Notes: a model not told the origin generated them from the letters alone. A DNA stretch of 64,000 nucleotides from Micavibrio_C sp965231165 (GCA_965231165.1 OZ246421.1:1488001-1552000), one strand, 5' to 3'. Positions 34,071-43,601 are shown, counted from the first letter of the stretch. Program-made: numbers and translations.

Positions 34071-35324
34071 ATGAAAACATATTATTCTGTAGCTGAATTA
34101 GCAGACATGCTGTCCGTCTCGAAGGAAACATTGAGACGATGGGACAAGAACGGAAAGTTAGAACCTGTTCGTCACCCGATTAATAACTACAGAATGTATC
34201 ACATAGACCAGCTAAAGGCCTTTGAGCAGCTTGGTTTTATTTTTCATGAGAGAAAAGATGAAAAAGAAGCGCCCCTAAGAGAATATCAAGTTGTGGAGCT
34301 TTTTGCTGGAGCCGGGGGGATGGCCTTGGGCTGGGAAAGGGCAGGACTGGAATGCGCATTGTTAAATGACAACGATAAATGGGCTTGTCAGACGCTAAAG
34401 AAAAATAGGCCTGATTGGAATGTCATATGCGGAGATGTCTCGCAAATTGATTTTAAGCCATATAGAGGGAATGTCGATGTCTTGACCGGGGGTTTCCCAT
34501 GCCAGTCATTTAGCTATGCAGGCAAAAAAATGGGATTTCAGGACACAAGAGGTACGCTCTTTTATGAATATGCTAGGGCCATAAAGGAAATTAATCCCGC
34601 CATCTGTATTGGAGAAAATGTTAGGGGGCTGCTTTCACATGATGAGGGCAAGACGGTTGAGGTCATGAAGAATGTCCTTAATGAGTTGGGATATACCGTA
34701 TTAGAGCCGCGCGTTATGAAGGCCATGTTTTATCGCGTACCACAAAAGAGAGAGCGCCTTATTATCGTGGCCATAAGAAAGGACATAGAAGAATCATTTT
34801 TTAAGTACCCTGAGCCTTATTCTAAAATCTATGGCCTGAAGGACGCGCTTAAGACGGGGGAGTTATTTAATTGTGATGTTCCCTTGTCGCCGGGGCAGAA
34901 ATATCCGAGTAGAAAAGCAGAAATTATGGCGCAGGTGCCCCCGGGTGGATATTGGCGGGACTTGCCGTTACGCTTGCAAAAAGAATATATGAAAAAAAGT
35001 TTCTTTTTGGGTGGGGGGAAGACAGGTATGGCGCGACGTATGAGTTGGGACGATCCGTGTCTTACGCTTACATGCGCCCCTGCGCAAAAGCAAACTGAGC
35101 GTTGCCACCCTGAAGAAACACGCCCTTTTACAGTTCGGGAGTACGCAAGAATACAAACTTTCCCAGATGATTGGGAGTTTTGTGGGTCAGTCGGCCAACA
35201 ATATAAGCAGATTGGTAATGCTGTTCCCGTTAATTTGGCCTATGAAATTGGGGCAAGTGTTGTCAATTTTCTGAACCAAATTGAAAGGCAAAATGTCAAA
35301 AAGAAAAGGTCTAGAGCGGCCTAA
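34071..35324 (+). CDS. DNA (cytosine-5) methyltransferase with N-terminal MerR-like HTH
   Basis: The 417-residue protein starts with a MerR/excisionase-type helix-turn-helix (residues 1-55; YSVAELADMLSVSKETLRRWDKNG). A C5 methyltransferase follows from about residue 73: motif I ELFAGAGGMALGWE, motif IV GGFPCQSFSYAG with the catalytic Cys, motif VI ENVRGL, motif VIII QKRERLIIVA, and motif X QIGNAVPVNLAYEIG. It would protect DNA from the neighbouring endonuclease. HTH fusions in other m5C enzymes (M.SsoII, M.EcoRII) repress transcription of their own operon, so self-regulation is likely here. AAGGAA precedes the ATG. Sampled GC is near 40 %, below the neighbours. Confidence 0.95.
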   Translation: MKTYYSVAELADMLSVSKETLRRWDKNGKLEPVRHPINNYRMYHIDQLKAFEQLGFIFHERKDEKEAPLREYQVVELFAGAGGMALGWERAGLECALLNDNDKWACQTLKKNRPDWNVICGDVSQIDFKPYRGNVDVLTGGFPCQSFSYAGKKMGFQDTRGTLFYEYARAIKEINPAICIGENVRGLLSHDEGKTVEVMKNVLNELGYTVLEPRVMKAMFYRVPQKRERLIIVAIRKDIEESFFKYPEPYSKIYGLKDALKTGELFNCDVPLSPGQKYPSRKAEIMAQVPPGGYWRDLPLRLQKEYMKKSFFLGGGKTGMARRMSWDDPCLTLTCAPAQKQTERCHPEETRPFTVREYARIQTFPDDWEFCGSVGQQYKQIGNAVPVNLAYEIGASVVNFLNQIERQNVKKKRSRAA

Positions 35325-36055
35325 CTAGTTTTTGATGCTTCGCTTGATAGAGTTAAGACCTCGGGGGTTTTGGAAAGCTGGGAAACCACCTCCTCTAGCT
35401 CTTGGGCAAAATCCGCTTCTTGAGCAACGGCACCTATACAAGAAATAAGGTCCGCATAAAAGTCTTTGTCCCCCGTTAAGCGGGTCCAGAAGTCAACGCC
35501 TACGTGTACGGGATAATGATGGTTCTTTGTGATGTTCTTATAATGGGTGCTTAGGCTTTGGGGATCGCCGTGTAAAACGCCAACAACCAAGTTGCTAAAT
35601 CCAAGTTTTACGTTGTTGGTTTGTCCCAATTTTATCACGCTAGAAAAATGGCCGACAATAGTTGCAATGTCATCTTTGTTAATGGTGTTGGGGCCGGCCT
35701 TCATTTGGCAATATTTTTTTTCGCCATCAATCTGGTCTATATATTCAATATCTATTCCGCTTGTTGTGCTGCCAAATGATGACAAAACGTTGCTTGTAAA
35801 ACTTTGCATGTTTTGTCCGAAAGAAGTGGTAATCGAAGTCCCTAATACTCTTGGGTATAAAAGGGCGCGTGCAATGCTTTCTGGGCTGGAGTTGCCAGAC
35901 AAGAAATTTGCCAAATAGATTGTCAGGAAAGGATTAATGTCGAATTCTTTTGCCTCAACCAGCTTTTGGGTATTCTTGATATGGTTATCGGCGATGGTTG
36001 TTTTAAACCATTTTTGTGCCTTGGCAAGAATCTCCTTTTTCTCCGACTCTTTCAT
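35321..36055 (-). CDS. Type II restriction endonuclease, Eco47II-like
   Basis: This 244-residue protein resembles the Eco47II/Sau96I family, whose members recognise GGNCC. A PD-(D/E)xK-type core is visible: Asp in SGIDIEYIDQ and QMK in YCQMKAGPNTINKDD (about residues 100-125). Later segments NLVVGVLHGDP and HVGVDFWTRLTGDKDFYADL fit the same family. PmeII-type enzymes share the KAGPNTINKDD part and are an alternative. It is tail-to-tail with the methyltransferase (four-base overlap of stop codons) and divergent from vsr. The recognition site is an inference from family resemblance. Confidence 0.8.
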   Translation of the reverse strand: MKESEKKEILAKAQKWFKTTIADNHIKNTQKLVEAKEFDINPFLTIYLANFLSGNSSPESIARALLYPRVLGTSITTSFGQNMQSFTSNVLSSFGSTTSGIDIEYIDQIDGEKKYCQMKAGPNTINKDDIATIVGHFSSVIKLGQTNNVKLGFSNLVVGVLHGDPQSLSTHYKNITKNHHYPVHVGVDFWTRLTGDKDFYADLISCIGAVAQEADFAQELEEVVSQLSKTPEVLTLSSEASKTS

Positions 36056-36121
36056 AGATAAAAACTTTCTAATGCATACCTGTTCGATTTTTTCATTTGA
36101 AATAATAGGTTGTTTTATAAA

Positions 36122-36583
36122 ATGGACAAAGCCTTAAAAAAATATCTCAAAAATGGCCAATTTCAGGGAGTCACCGAGGCGCGTTCTCGTCAGATGGCCT
36201 CGGTCCGGGGCAAAGGCAATAAATCCACTGAAAAGAAATTGCGATATGCTTTGGTCGGTGCCGGCATTTCTGGTTGGCGCGTTCAGCCAAGGGGGATTTC
36301 AGGGAACCCTGATTTTATTTTTGACCAAGAGATGCTGGCTGTCTTTGTTGATGGCTGTTATTGGCATGGTTGCCCCAGATGCGGGCATATACCCAAAACA
36401 AGAAGTGATTTTTGGGAGGCAAAAATTGCAAGGACAAAGGCGCGTGATAAGGAAAAAGAATGCCAGCTTAAGTTGGCTGGTTATGCCGTTTTGCGCTTTT
36501 GGGAGCATGATTTAAAAGAATCTTTAAGTGAATGCGTCGATCAAATTAATTTTATTATTCAAAAAAAGAAAACGAAAAAATAA
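36122..36583 (+). CDS. vsr: Very short patch repair endonuclease (Vsr)
   Basis: Vsr nicks DNA 5' to T in T:G mismatches that arise by deamination of 5-methylcytosine. The 153-residue protein shows the family core: SRQMASVRGKGNKSTEKKLR at the N-terminus, the catalytic Asp and His in FVDGCYWHGCPRCG, and a zinc site with nearby Cys and His. Presence beside a C5 methyltransferase fits its role of limiting mutation at methylated sites. ATG 36122 is preferred to a codon at 36110. Base composition is as AT-rich as the rest of the island. Confidence 0.93.
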   Translation: MDKALKKYLKNGQFQGVTEARSRQMASVRGKGNKSTEKKLRYALVGAGISGWRVQPRGISGNPDFIFDQEMLAVFVDGCYWHGCPRCGHIPKTRSDFWEAKIARTKARDKEKECQLKLAGYAVLRFWEHDLKESLSECVDQINFIIQKKKTKK

Positions 36584-36611
36584 GGATAAATGCCCGGTTC
36601 TCAGTGGTGGA

Positions 36612-36686
36612 TGGCTGGGGCGGCTGGATTCGAACCAACGCATGGCGGTACCAAAAACCGCTGCCTTACCGCTTGGCGACGCCCCA
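36612..36686 (-). tRNA. tRNA-Gln (anticodon UUG)
   Basis: The minus strand from 36686 to 36612 folds as a 75-base cloverleaf with encoded CCA: acceptor TGGGGCG/CGCCCCA with the U1-A72 pair typical of tRNA-Gln, D arm GCCAAGCGGTAAGGC, anticodon stem GCGGT/ACCGC with loop TTTTGGT (anticodon TTG), T arm GTTGG-TTCGAAT-CCAGC and discriminator G. Its 3' end faces the restriction-modification island, 28 bases from the vsr stop. Confidence 0.95.
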
Positions 36687-36976
36687 ATCCTTGAAAAAAT
36701 CGGCTAACCCCTTAGGGATCGGCTGCGAAACTAGCCAAGATATACGGGAAAATCAAGCGGAAAGCCGTGTCGGTGACCGGCTTTCTTAACAAAATCCGGA
36801 AAACCGCAGAAAACCGGAGATTCCGCGCCCTTCCCGGCGGCCCCATATAATGTGTGGATTATGGCCGGAGGGTAGAGGAAAACCGCTTGGCCATTATATG
36901 CACGATCCGCTATAGTCCTAGTCATAATCCATAGATAAAAAATCAACAGGCTGGGAAACGAGCCGGGAGAACCGAC

Positions 36977-39142
36977 GTGTCAGGCAAAGACGTCCGCGAA
37001 TTCCTTTATAGCAACATGCGCGCACAAAACCGTTATGAGACGGATGACGGCGCGGGCCAGGCCTATCCGGCTTTCGACCCGGTCAAGGACGACCGCGTTC
37101 TCGGTTTGCTGAACCAGTTGGGTGAACGGCTGGTCCGCAGCGAACGCGAACGTCTGGAGATGAAAGAGACCGTGGGTCGCTATGCCGACCTGATCGGCGC
37201 GCTGGAAAATAAAATCGACAAACAGGCGCTGGCTGAAGAAGAACTGCGCCGCCGTCAGGAAAAAATCGAGCGCGATTACACCGCGCAGATGCAGAAGATG
37301 GAAAAGGCCGTGTTACTGGCCGAACGTATCGAAGACGCGATCAACCAGCAAAACCGCCTTGCCCGCCGCATCGAACAGATCACGCAGGACAAGGCGCGCA
37401 TGCTGCGCAAGCTGGAGCGTATCGAAGAGGCCGTCGTTGAAACGCAGACTGCGCTCAACGCCAAATCTCTGGTGCTGGTCAGCGACCAGAACAGTGTCGC
37501 CAATGCCAGCGCCCGCATACCGCACCCGGCCAATCTCAATAACCCGCTATGGCAGAGCAGCACGACACGGCGTCTGGCATCGACCGTGGCCGTGTTCGCG
37601 CTGATCGCGGGCTTGAGCTGGGGCGTGTATCAAAGCCTGCCGTCAGCGCGCTTTAACAACGCCGACAGCGAAGCACAAACCGTCACGGCTGAAAATCTGC
37701 TGGCGACACCGCCCTTTGCGATGGAAGACGTCACCGATGTGCGCGCGCAGGCGAATAATACAAATACCGCGCCGCTGGAAAACCTGATGGAACCGGAAGA
37801 AGCACCCGTTGCCGCCGCCGAAGACGTTCCTGAAACCGCGCCGATCGTTGAAGCCGCCAAAACGCCAGAACGCGTTCCCAATGTTGTCGATACCGCACCT
37901 GCCGAAGACATCCTCAGCAAGAGCGATGACGAACTGGTCAAGATGCTGAATGACGATCCGGATGCGCTGGCCGCCGCGCTCAACAATATCGCGCCCGGTG
38001 CTGCCGGCATCCCGCAGGACATGGCAGAAACACCGCCCGTCCCGGTGGAAACGGCACCCGTTGCCACAACAACAAGCGATACGGCAACCGCGGACTTCCT
38101 GACCGCGCAAAAAGATTCGCGCCCGCTTTCACAACGCATCCAGCCCGACTCCAGCCTGCCCGCCGCGCTGAAAGACGTGGAGAGCAAGGCGTTTGACGGC
38201 ATCCCCGAAGCGCAGCACGATCTGGCCGCACTTTACACCGCCGGTCAAGGCGGCGTGAAAACCGATTTCGTCCGCGCCGCGCAATGGTTCGAAGAAGCCG
38301 CCCTCGGCAACATTTCCAATGCGCGTTATAATCTGGGTGTGCTGTACCATCAGGGTCTCGGTGTCAAACAGGACACGAAAAAAGCCATCAACTGGTACAA
38401 AGCCGCCGCCGCGCAAAACCACCCGGAAGCGCAATATAATCTCGGCATCGCCTATATCGAAGGTGTCGGCACCGAATATAGCCCGCAAAAAGCCGCCGAG
38501 AATTTCGAGCGCGCCGCCCGCGCGGGCATTTTGGAAGCTTCCTACAATCTCGGCCTGATCCATGAGAACGGCCTGCTCGGTACGCCCAAGGTGGAAGATG
38601 CCATTTACTGGTATAACAGCGCCGCCCTGCAAGGCAGCCCCGAGGGCAAAGCCGCCCTCAACCAGCTTGCCCGCAATATGAATTACAGCGAAGCGCGGGT
38701 GCAAGACATCTACAACAAGCGCAAAACCGTGATCGAAGGCGTAACAGCCAAAGCCCCGGCAGCCGCCGCACCTGCTATCATTACGCCTGTGTCCGCTCCT
38801 GCAACAGCCCCTGCCGTGAGAGCAACGCCGTCCGCCAATGACATCCCCGTGTTACCGCTGGATGAAGAAGCCGCCGTAACGCCTGTTTCTGCGCCGCAAG
38901 CCGTGGCTCCCAAGCCTAAAATGGCCAGCGCCTCGACCCGCGACGCCGGTGTGATCGCGCAAATTCAGGAACAATTGATGAATAACGGGCTGTATCCCGG
39001 CCCGGCAGACGGCATCTATAGCGACGTCATGGCCGATGCCATCCGTTCCTATCAAAAAGACCACGACCTCTCCGCCGATGGCCGCGCCAACGAAGCTTTA
39101 CTGGTGCACATGCTGTCGCAGGAAATGGGCTCGCAAGAGTAA
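36977..39142 (+). CDS. PodJ-like polar scaffold: coiled coil, one TM, Sel1 repeats, peptidoglycan-binding domain
   Basis: This 721-residue protein has the domain order of the Caulobacter polarity factor PodJ, though shorter. Residues 30-165 form a charged coiled coil in the cytoplasm. A single membrane helix lies at about 197-217 (STVAVFALIAGLSWGVY). Then comes an acidic Pro/Ala-rich periplasmic linker (220-385), four or so Sel1 repeats (about 400-555; e.g. ARYNLGVLYHQGLGVKQDTKKAINWYKAAA) and, after another Ala/Pro linker, a PG_binding_1 domain (about 655-715, IQEQLMNNGLYPGPADGIYSDVMADAIRSYQ). It probably marks a pole or connects envelope to cytosolic factors. The start is GTG 36977 with GGGAGA upstream. 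Confidence 0.85.
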   Translation: MSGKDVREFLYSNMRAQNRYETDDGAGQAYPAFDPVKDDRVLGLLNQLGERLVRSERERLEMKETVGRYADLIGALENKIDKQALAEEELRRRQEKIERDYTAQMQKMEKAVLLAERIEDAINQQNRLARRIEQITQDKARMLRKLERIEEAVVETQTALNAKSLVLVSDQNSVANASARIPHPANLNNPLWQSSTTRRLASTVAVFALIAGLSWGVYQSLPSARFNNADSEAQTVTAENLLATPPFAMEDVTDVRAQANNTNTAPLENLMEPEEAPVAAAEDVPETAPIVEAAKTPERVPNVVDTAPAEDILSKSDDELVKMLNDDPDALAAALNNIAPGAAGIPQDMAETPPVPVETAPVATTTSDTATADFLTAQKDSRPLSQRIQPDSSLPAALKDVESKAFDGIPEAQHDLAALYTAGQGGVKTDFVRAAQWFEEAALGNISNARYNLGVLYHQGLGVKQDTKKAINWYKAAAAQNHPEAQYNLGIAYIEGVGTEYSPQKAAENFERAARAGILEASYNLGLIHENGLLGTPKVEDAIYWYNSAALQGSPEGKAALNQLARNMNYSEARVQDIYNKRKTVIEGVTAKAPAAAAPAIITPVSAPATAPAVRATPSANDIPVLPLDEEAAVTPVSAPQAVAPKPKMASASTRDAGVIAQIQEQLMNNGLYPGPADGIYSDVMADAIRSYQKDHDLSADGRANEALLVHMLSQEMGSQE

Positions 39143-39144
39143 AA

Positions 39145-40053
39145 TCAATACCTGACAATCCGGTTCAACGTGCAGGCGCGCATCCACCAGCCGGGGTGTT
39201 GCGTTTGCATTTCTTCGGCGGCGTGCTGAGCGCTTTCGATACTGGGGTAAAGTGCAAACACGGTGGCGCCGCTGCCGCTCATGCGCACAAGATCGACGTC
39301 AGCGCTTTGGCGCAACGCCCTCATCACATCATTAATCGCGGGCAGTTTTTCCATGGCGGCCTCTTCGAGGTCGTTGCCCTGCGTACGCAGAAATTGTAGG
39401 AAATCTTCGCGCTCGGACAAATCTTGCGGCAAATCTATGGGTGCAGAAAATGCGCGGCCGCCGTCCCTATACGCCTTAAAAATTTCCGGCGTCGGGCAAT
39501 GCTGGCGCGGGTTGACCAGCACGGCGGGGCATTCGGGCAATTGTTCATAGGGGCATAAAGAATCGCCAATACCCGCGACATGCACACCCTGGCACAGGTA
39601 ACAGGCGGGCACGTCAGCACCCAATCCCAGCAGCAACGGCATCAACGCCGTGACGGATTGCGCCTGAATCCCCCAATAGCGCATCAGACCCCACACAACC
39701 GCCGCCGCATCGGCGGAGCCGCCACCGACACCGGAGGCCAACGGCAAATTCTTGGCCAGCACGATGCGGAAATCCAGCGGACGGTTGAAATGCGCGGCGC
39801 AGGCATAGGCAGCGCGCACAGCGAGGTTTTTACTGGCGGGCGTATAATCGCGATCGGCCGCAGAAAACGAAGCCGCATACGGCCCCTCGATCGCCAATGA
39901 AAACTGGCGGGCGGGATGAACCGCGATCTGGTCCGCCACATCGGCGAACACCATCAGACTGTCGAGCAGATGGTATCCATCTTCACGGCGACCCGTGACA
40001 TGCAGATAAAGATTGATCTTCGCCGGTGCGATCACCGTCAGGGCTGACGGCAT
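39145..40053 (-). CDS. ispE: 4-diphosphocytidyl-2-C-methyl-D-erythritol kinase
   Basis: IspE phosphorylates CDP-ME in the non-mevalonate isoprenoid pathway. The 302-residue GHMP kinase has APAKINLYLHVTGRREDGYH at the N-terminus with the catalytic Lys, the ATP-binding glycine loop PLASGVGGGSADAAA (about residue 105), and MSGSGATVFALY near the C-terminus. It follows the TPR gene with a two-base gap and ends two bases from the PodJ-like gene's stop, convergently. Confidence 0.97.
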   Translation of the reverse strand: MPSALTVIAPAKINLYLHVTGRREDGYHLLDSLMVFADVADQIAVHPARQFSLAIEGPYAASFSAADRDYTPASKNLAVRAAYACAAHFNRPLDFRIVLAKNLPLASGVGGGSADAAAVVWGLMRYWGIQAQSVTALMPLLLGLGADVPACYLCQGVHVAGIGDSLCPYEQLPECPAVLVNPRQHCPTPEIFKAYRDGGRAFSAPIDLPQDLSEREDFLQFLRTQGNDLEEAAMEKLPAINDVMRALRQSADVDLVRMSGSGATVFALYPSIESAQHAAEEMQTQHPGWWMRACTLNRIVRY

Positions 40054-40055
40054 GA

Positions 40056-41831
40056 TTACGGTTGCTTGCCGTGCACAGCTTCACGCACGGAGGACTTCGC
40101 CGCCGGTCCGTTGGCCATTTTGTGACTGAGCTGCTCTTTGAGCACAGGATCTTCGGCATAGTTGAAAGCGCGTTCCCATTGAAATTTTGCCTCCATACGC
40201 CGCCCGACGAACCAGTAAGCGTCACCCAGATGGTCGTTAATAGTGGGATCATAGGGCAACAATTCAACCGCGCGTTCCAGATACGGAATCGATTCCTTGT
40301 AATTGCCCATCATGTAATGCACCCAGCCGAGAGAGTCGGTGATGTAGCCATCGGACGGACGCAATGCCACGGCCCGTTCGATCATTTTCAACGCCTCATC
40401 CAGATGCGTACCTTTATCGGCCCAGCCGTAGCCCAGATAATTAAGCAGATAGGGATGATCAGGACGATAAGTGAGCGCGGCCTTCAAATCACCCTCGGCC
40501 TTGCCCCAGTCGCCCTGCCGTTCATAGGCCATGCCGCGCGCATAAAGCAAATGCCAGTAATCTTCCGGTATCTTGCCGCCCAAATGACCGGCGGCTTTAT
40601 TGTACCATGTCAGCGCGTCTTTATAATTTTCCTGCGTACGGTAAAGATCACCAATGCGGATCAGCGATTCCACATCGTTATACTGCGTGAACAATTCACT
40701 CAGAATCGTACGCGCCTGATCAAGCTGCCCGGCCTCGGCAAGCAGATCGGCAGCATAACGCTGCGCCGGGAGATAGGCTTTGTGATTTTTAGGGATCTGG
40801 CGGAAATAACCGACCGCCTCATCCAGACGACCATTACGCGCCAGTGAATCAGCCAGCAACAAACGCGCATCGATCAGGTTCGGATCAAGAGCCACCGCCA
40901 TCTGCGCGAACAATTTGGTGCTGCTGTCTGTCTGGTCGTTGTAAAGAATGTTTGCCATATCGAACATGGCCAGCGCCACGCCCTGCGATGCCGTCTTGAT
41001 CATCAGCGGACGCAGCAAGCCCGAAAGATCGCTTTTTTCATCGCTGACAGCGGTGATTTTTTCTTCCAGCGCTTCATTGGGCCGTTCGGCCACCAACTGC
41101 TTATATATGTCCTGCGCCTTCTTGCGGTCACCAACGGATGCATAAAGATCAGCAGTGCGTTCCTGCTCCATTGCCGACACGCCTTCGGTCGCTGCAATTT
41201 TGTCAGCGAATTCACGTGCGGACGTCGGCTTGTCCAGCATGATCGCCATCAACGCGCCGTGATACAGATGAACCGTCGTCGGATTAAAACCCGTAATATC
41301 GAATTTTCCCTGACCGGCGAGAATCCAGCTGCGCATGATCGGGCGGATGAAATCGGTCATGTCCCCTGCGGGCATTTTATCAATCTGCACCAGCGCTTCA
41401 GAAAGCTTTCCGGCAGAAATATCATCCACCGTCAAAATCATCACACCCAGCGCGTTCGAGGCATCCGCCGGGTTTATCTCCATCAGACGGCGCGCCCGTT
41501 GCGAAGCCACCTTCAAATCGCCCGCGCCCATGGCCAACACCATCGAACGGCGCAGCAATTCGGCATTCTCCGGGTCTTGCGCCAGTACGCGCTCCAGATA
41601 TTCGTTGGCGCGCTTCCAGTCATATTGCGACTGGGCGTGATAACTGGCGAGAAAATCACCCGCGAAGCCCGGGGCCACGGTCTGGCCGCTGGCGGGCGCT
41701 ATCTTTTGCAGCGCCTTTGCCGATGGCGTGTCGGCATTGGCCTGCCATACACGGGCACCTGCGCCCATGGCGATCACGGCGGCCGCGCCCAGCATCAGCA
41801 GAGAAAAAGAATAGCGTACGGAATGTTTCAT
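40056..41831 (-). CDS. Tetratricopeptide-repeat protein, membrane-anchored or exported
   Basis: The 591-residue protein starts with a hydrophobic signal or anchor (about residues 8-28) and is otherwise TPR helices, with clear repeats such as AVGYFRQIPKNHKAYLPAQRYAADL and ALKMIERAVALRPSDGYITDSLGWVHYMMGNYKESIPYLERAVELLP. Such proteins in alphaproteobacteria often assist envelope or lipoprotein assembly; nothing more specific can be claimed. ATG 41831 is chosen over 41840 because AGGA lies nine bases before it. It sits between the ETF-QO and ispE genes with gaps of 12 and two bases, so all three likely form one operon. Confidence 0.9.
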   Translation of the reverse strand: MKHSVRYSFSLLMLGAAAVIAMGAGARVWQANADTPSAKALQKIAPASGQTVAPGFAGDFLASYHAQSQYDWKRANEYLERVLAQDPENAELLRRSMVLAMGAGDLKVASQRARRLMEINPADASNALGVMILTVDDISAGKLSEALVQIDKMPAGDMTDFIRPIMRSWILAGQGKFDITGFNPTTVHLYHGALMAIMLDKPTSAREFADKIAATEGVSAMEQERTADLYASVGDRKKAQDIYKQLVAERPNEALEEKITAVSDEKSDLSGLLRPLMIKTASQGVALAMFDMANILYNDQTDSSTKLFAQMAVALDPNLIDARLLLADSLARNGRLDEAVGYFRQIPKNHKAYLPAQRYAADLLAEAGQLDQARTILSELFTQYNDVESLIRIGDLYRTQENYKDALTWYNKAAGHLGGKIPEDYWHLLYARGMAYERQGDWGKAEGDLKAALTYRPDHPYLLNYLGYGWADKGTHLDEALKMIERAVALRPSDGYITDSLGWVHYMMGNYKESIPYLERAVELLPYDPTINDHLGDAYWFVGRRMEAKFQWERAFNYAEDPVLKEQLSHKMANGPAAKSSVREAVHGKQP

Positions 41832-41843
41832 ATCGTTCATGTC

Positions 41844-43475
41844 CTACATATTCGTATAGTTGGGGCCACCACCGCCCTGCGGCACCGTCCAGTCAATATT
41901 CTGCGACGGGTCTTTGATGTCGCAGGCCTTGCAATGGACGCAGTTCTGGGCGTTGATGACAAATTTCTTTTCATTGTTCTGTTCGACGATCTCATAAACC
42001 GCCGCCGGGCAATAACGCTGCGCGGGTTCGGCGTACAAGGGCAGATTGGCCTCCAGCGGCACGGAGGGATCGCGCAGTTTCAAATGGCTGGGCTGGCCTT
42101 CCTCGTGCATGGTGTTGGACAGGCGAACAGAGGTCAGACGATCAAAGGTCAGCACGTTGTCCGGTTTTGGATAGATGATTTTCTGCACTTCGTCGGCACG
42201 TTTGAGTTGCTTGTGATCGGCGTGATTTTTCAGCGTATAAGGCAACATCCAACCGCCCACAGTCTGGAACGCCGCATGGACCAACCCGGCCCACAGACCC
42301 AGATTGAAACCGGGGCGGATATTGCGCACTTTGTACAGTTCCTGCCACAGCCAGCTTTGTTTCAGGTTTTCAGGGTAAGACATGCATTCAGCGCCATACC
42401 CGTCATCCCCCAGCAGCGCCGCCAGAGACTCAGCGGCGACCATGCCGGATTTCATCGCCATGTGGTTGCCCTTGATCTTCGGCACGTTCAGGAAACCAGC
42501 GGTATCGCCGATCAGGATGCCGCCCGCGAAGGTGAGCCTGGGCAATGACTGATAGCCACCCTCCACCAGCGTACGCGCACCATAGGCCACACGGCGGCCG
42601 CCTTCGAGATATTGGCGAACCAGCGGATGGGTTTTCATACGCTGCATTTCTTCGAACGGCGACAGAAACGGATTCTTGTAATCAAGCCCGGTCACAAACC
42701 CGACCGACACCATATTGTTATCAAGATGGTAAAGCCATGAGCCGCCGTAAGTCTGCGTATCCAGCGGCCAGCCGAGCGTATGGATGATCAGGCCTTCCTT
42801 GTGCTTGTCGGCGGGGATTTCCCAAATTTCTTTCACGCCCAGCGCATAAGTCTGCGGGTCTGAATTTTTGCGCAAATCGTAATGCGCGATCAGCGTCTTG
42901 GTGAGCGAGCCGTGGCAGCCTTCGGCGAACACCGTCTGCTTGGCATGCAGTTCCATGCCGGGCTGGAAGTTACCTGTACGGTTGCCTTCCTTATCAAGAC
43001 CCATATCGCCAGTGGCCACGCCGATCACGGCATTACCGGCATTGTATAAAACTTCCGCGGCAGCGAAGCCGGGATAAATTTCAACACCCAGAGCTTCCGC
43101 CTGCTGCGCGAGCCAGCGTCCGAACACACCGAGCGAGATAATGTAATTGCCGTGGTTGTGCATCTGCGGCGGTGTCGGCAGGCGGCATGATTTCGTCGCG
43201 GTGAGGAAATAGAAACGGTCTTCCTGCGCCTGCACTTTCAGCGGCGCGCCTTTTTGCTGCCAGTCGGGTATCAGTTCATCGAGCGCCCTGGTTTCAAACA
43301 CCGCGCCCGATAACAAATGCGATCCAATCTCCGCGCCTTTTTCCAGCACACAGACCGCCAGTTCAGGCTTGAGCTGTTTCAGGCGTATCGCGCAGGACAG
43401 GCCTGCAGGCCCGCCGCCGACGATAACGACGTCATATTCCATACATTCACGATCGGGGCGCACCGGGGTCGGCAT
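41844..43475 (-). CDS. Electron transfer flavoprotein-ubiquinone oxidoreductase
   Basis: ETF-QO passes electrons from reduced ETF (acyl-CoA and other dehydrogenases) to ubiquinone. The 543-residue protein has an FAD-binding VVIVGGGPAGLSCAIRL near residue 20, HNHGNYIISLG, a GDTAGFLNVPKIKG FAD motif and the C-terminal ferredoxin-like 4Fe-4S site with CVHCKACDIKDP. At least three cluster cysteines lie in that motif, and the fourth should be the upstream Cys in RYCPAAVYE. Length equals the bacterial and mitochondrial norm. AAGGAG lies 12 bases before ATG 43475; the TTG seven codons upstream is less likely. Confidence 0.96.
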   Translation of the reverse strand: MPTPVRPDRECMEYDVVIVGGGPAGLSCAIRLKQLKPELAVCVLEKGAEIGSHLLSGAVFETRALDELIPDWQQKGAPLKVQAQEDRFYFLTATKSCRLPTPPQMHNHGNYIISLGVFGRWLAQQAEALGVEIYPGFAAAEVLYNAGNAVIGVATGDMGLDKEGNRTGNFQPGMELHAKQTVFAEGCHGSLTKTLIAHYDLRKNSDPQTYALGVKEIWEIPADKHKEGLIIHTLGWPLDTQTYGGSWLYHLDNNMVSVGFVTGLDYKNPFLSPFEEMQRMKTHPLVRQYLEGGRRVAYGARTLVEGGYQSLPRLTFAGGILIGDTAGFLNVPKIKGNHMAMKSGMVAAESLAALLGDDGYGAECMSYPENLKQSWLWQELYKVRNIRPGFNLGLWAGLVHAAFQTVGGWMLPYTLKNHADHKQLKRADEVQKIIYPKPDNVLTFDRLTSVRLSNTMHEEGQPSHLKLRDPSVPLEANLPLYAEPAQRYCPAAVYEIVEQNNEKKFVINAQNCVHCKACDIKDPSQNIDWTVPQGGGGPNYTNM

Positions 43476-43601
43476 TTGCAGAAAATTCTCCTTCAAGGGG
43501 ATAAATCAGACGCGGATGATTTGTCTTTGAACACTTTATAATATATTCGTTAAATCTCTAAGGCACATTGCAACGTTACATGCATAAGGACGACTTGTTT
43601 T

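Noticed and set aside
41259..42548. 429-codon plus-strand frame
   Set aside because: It spans the junction of the TPR and ETF-QO genes on the opposite strand and shows no domain.
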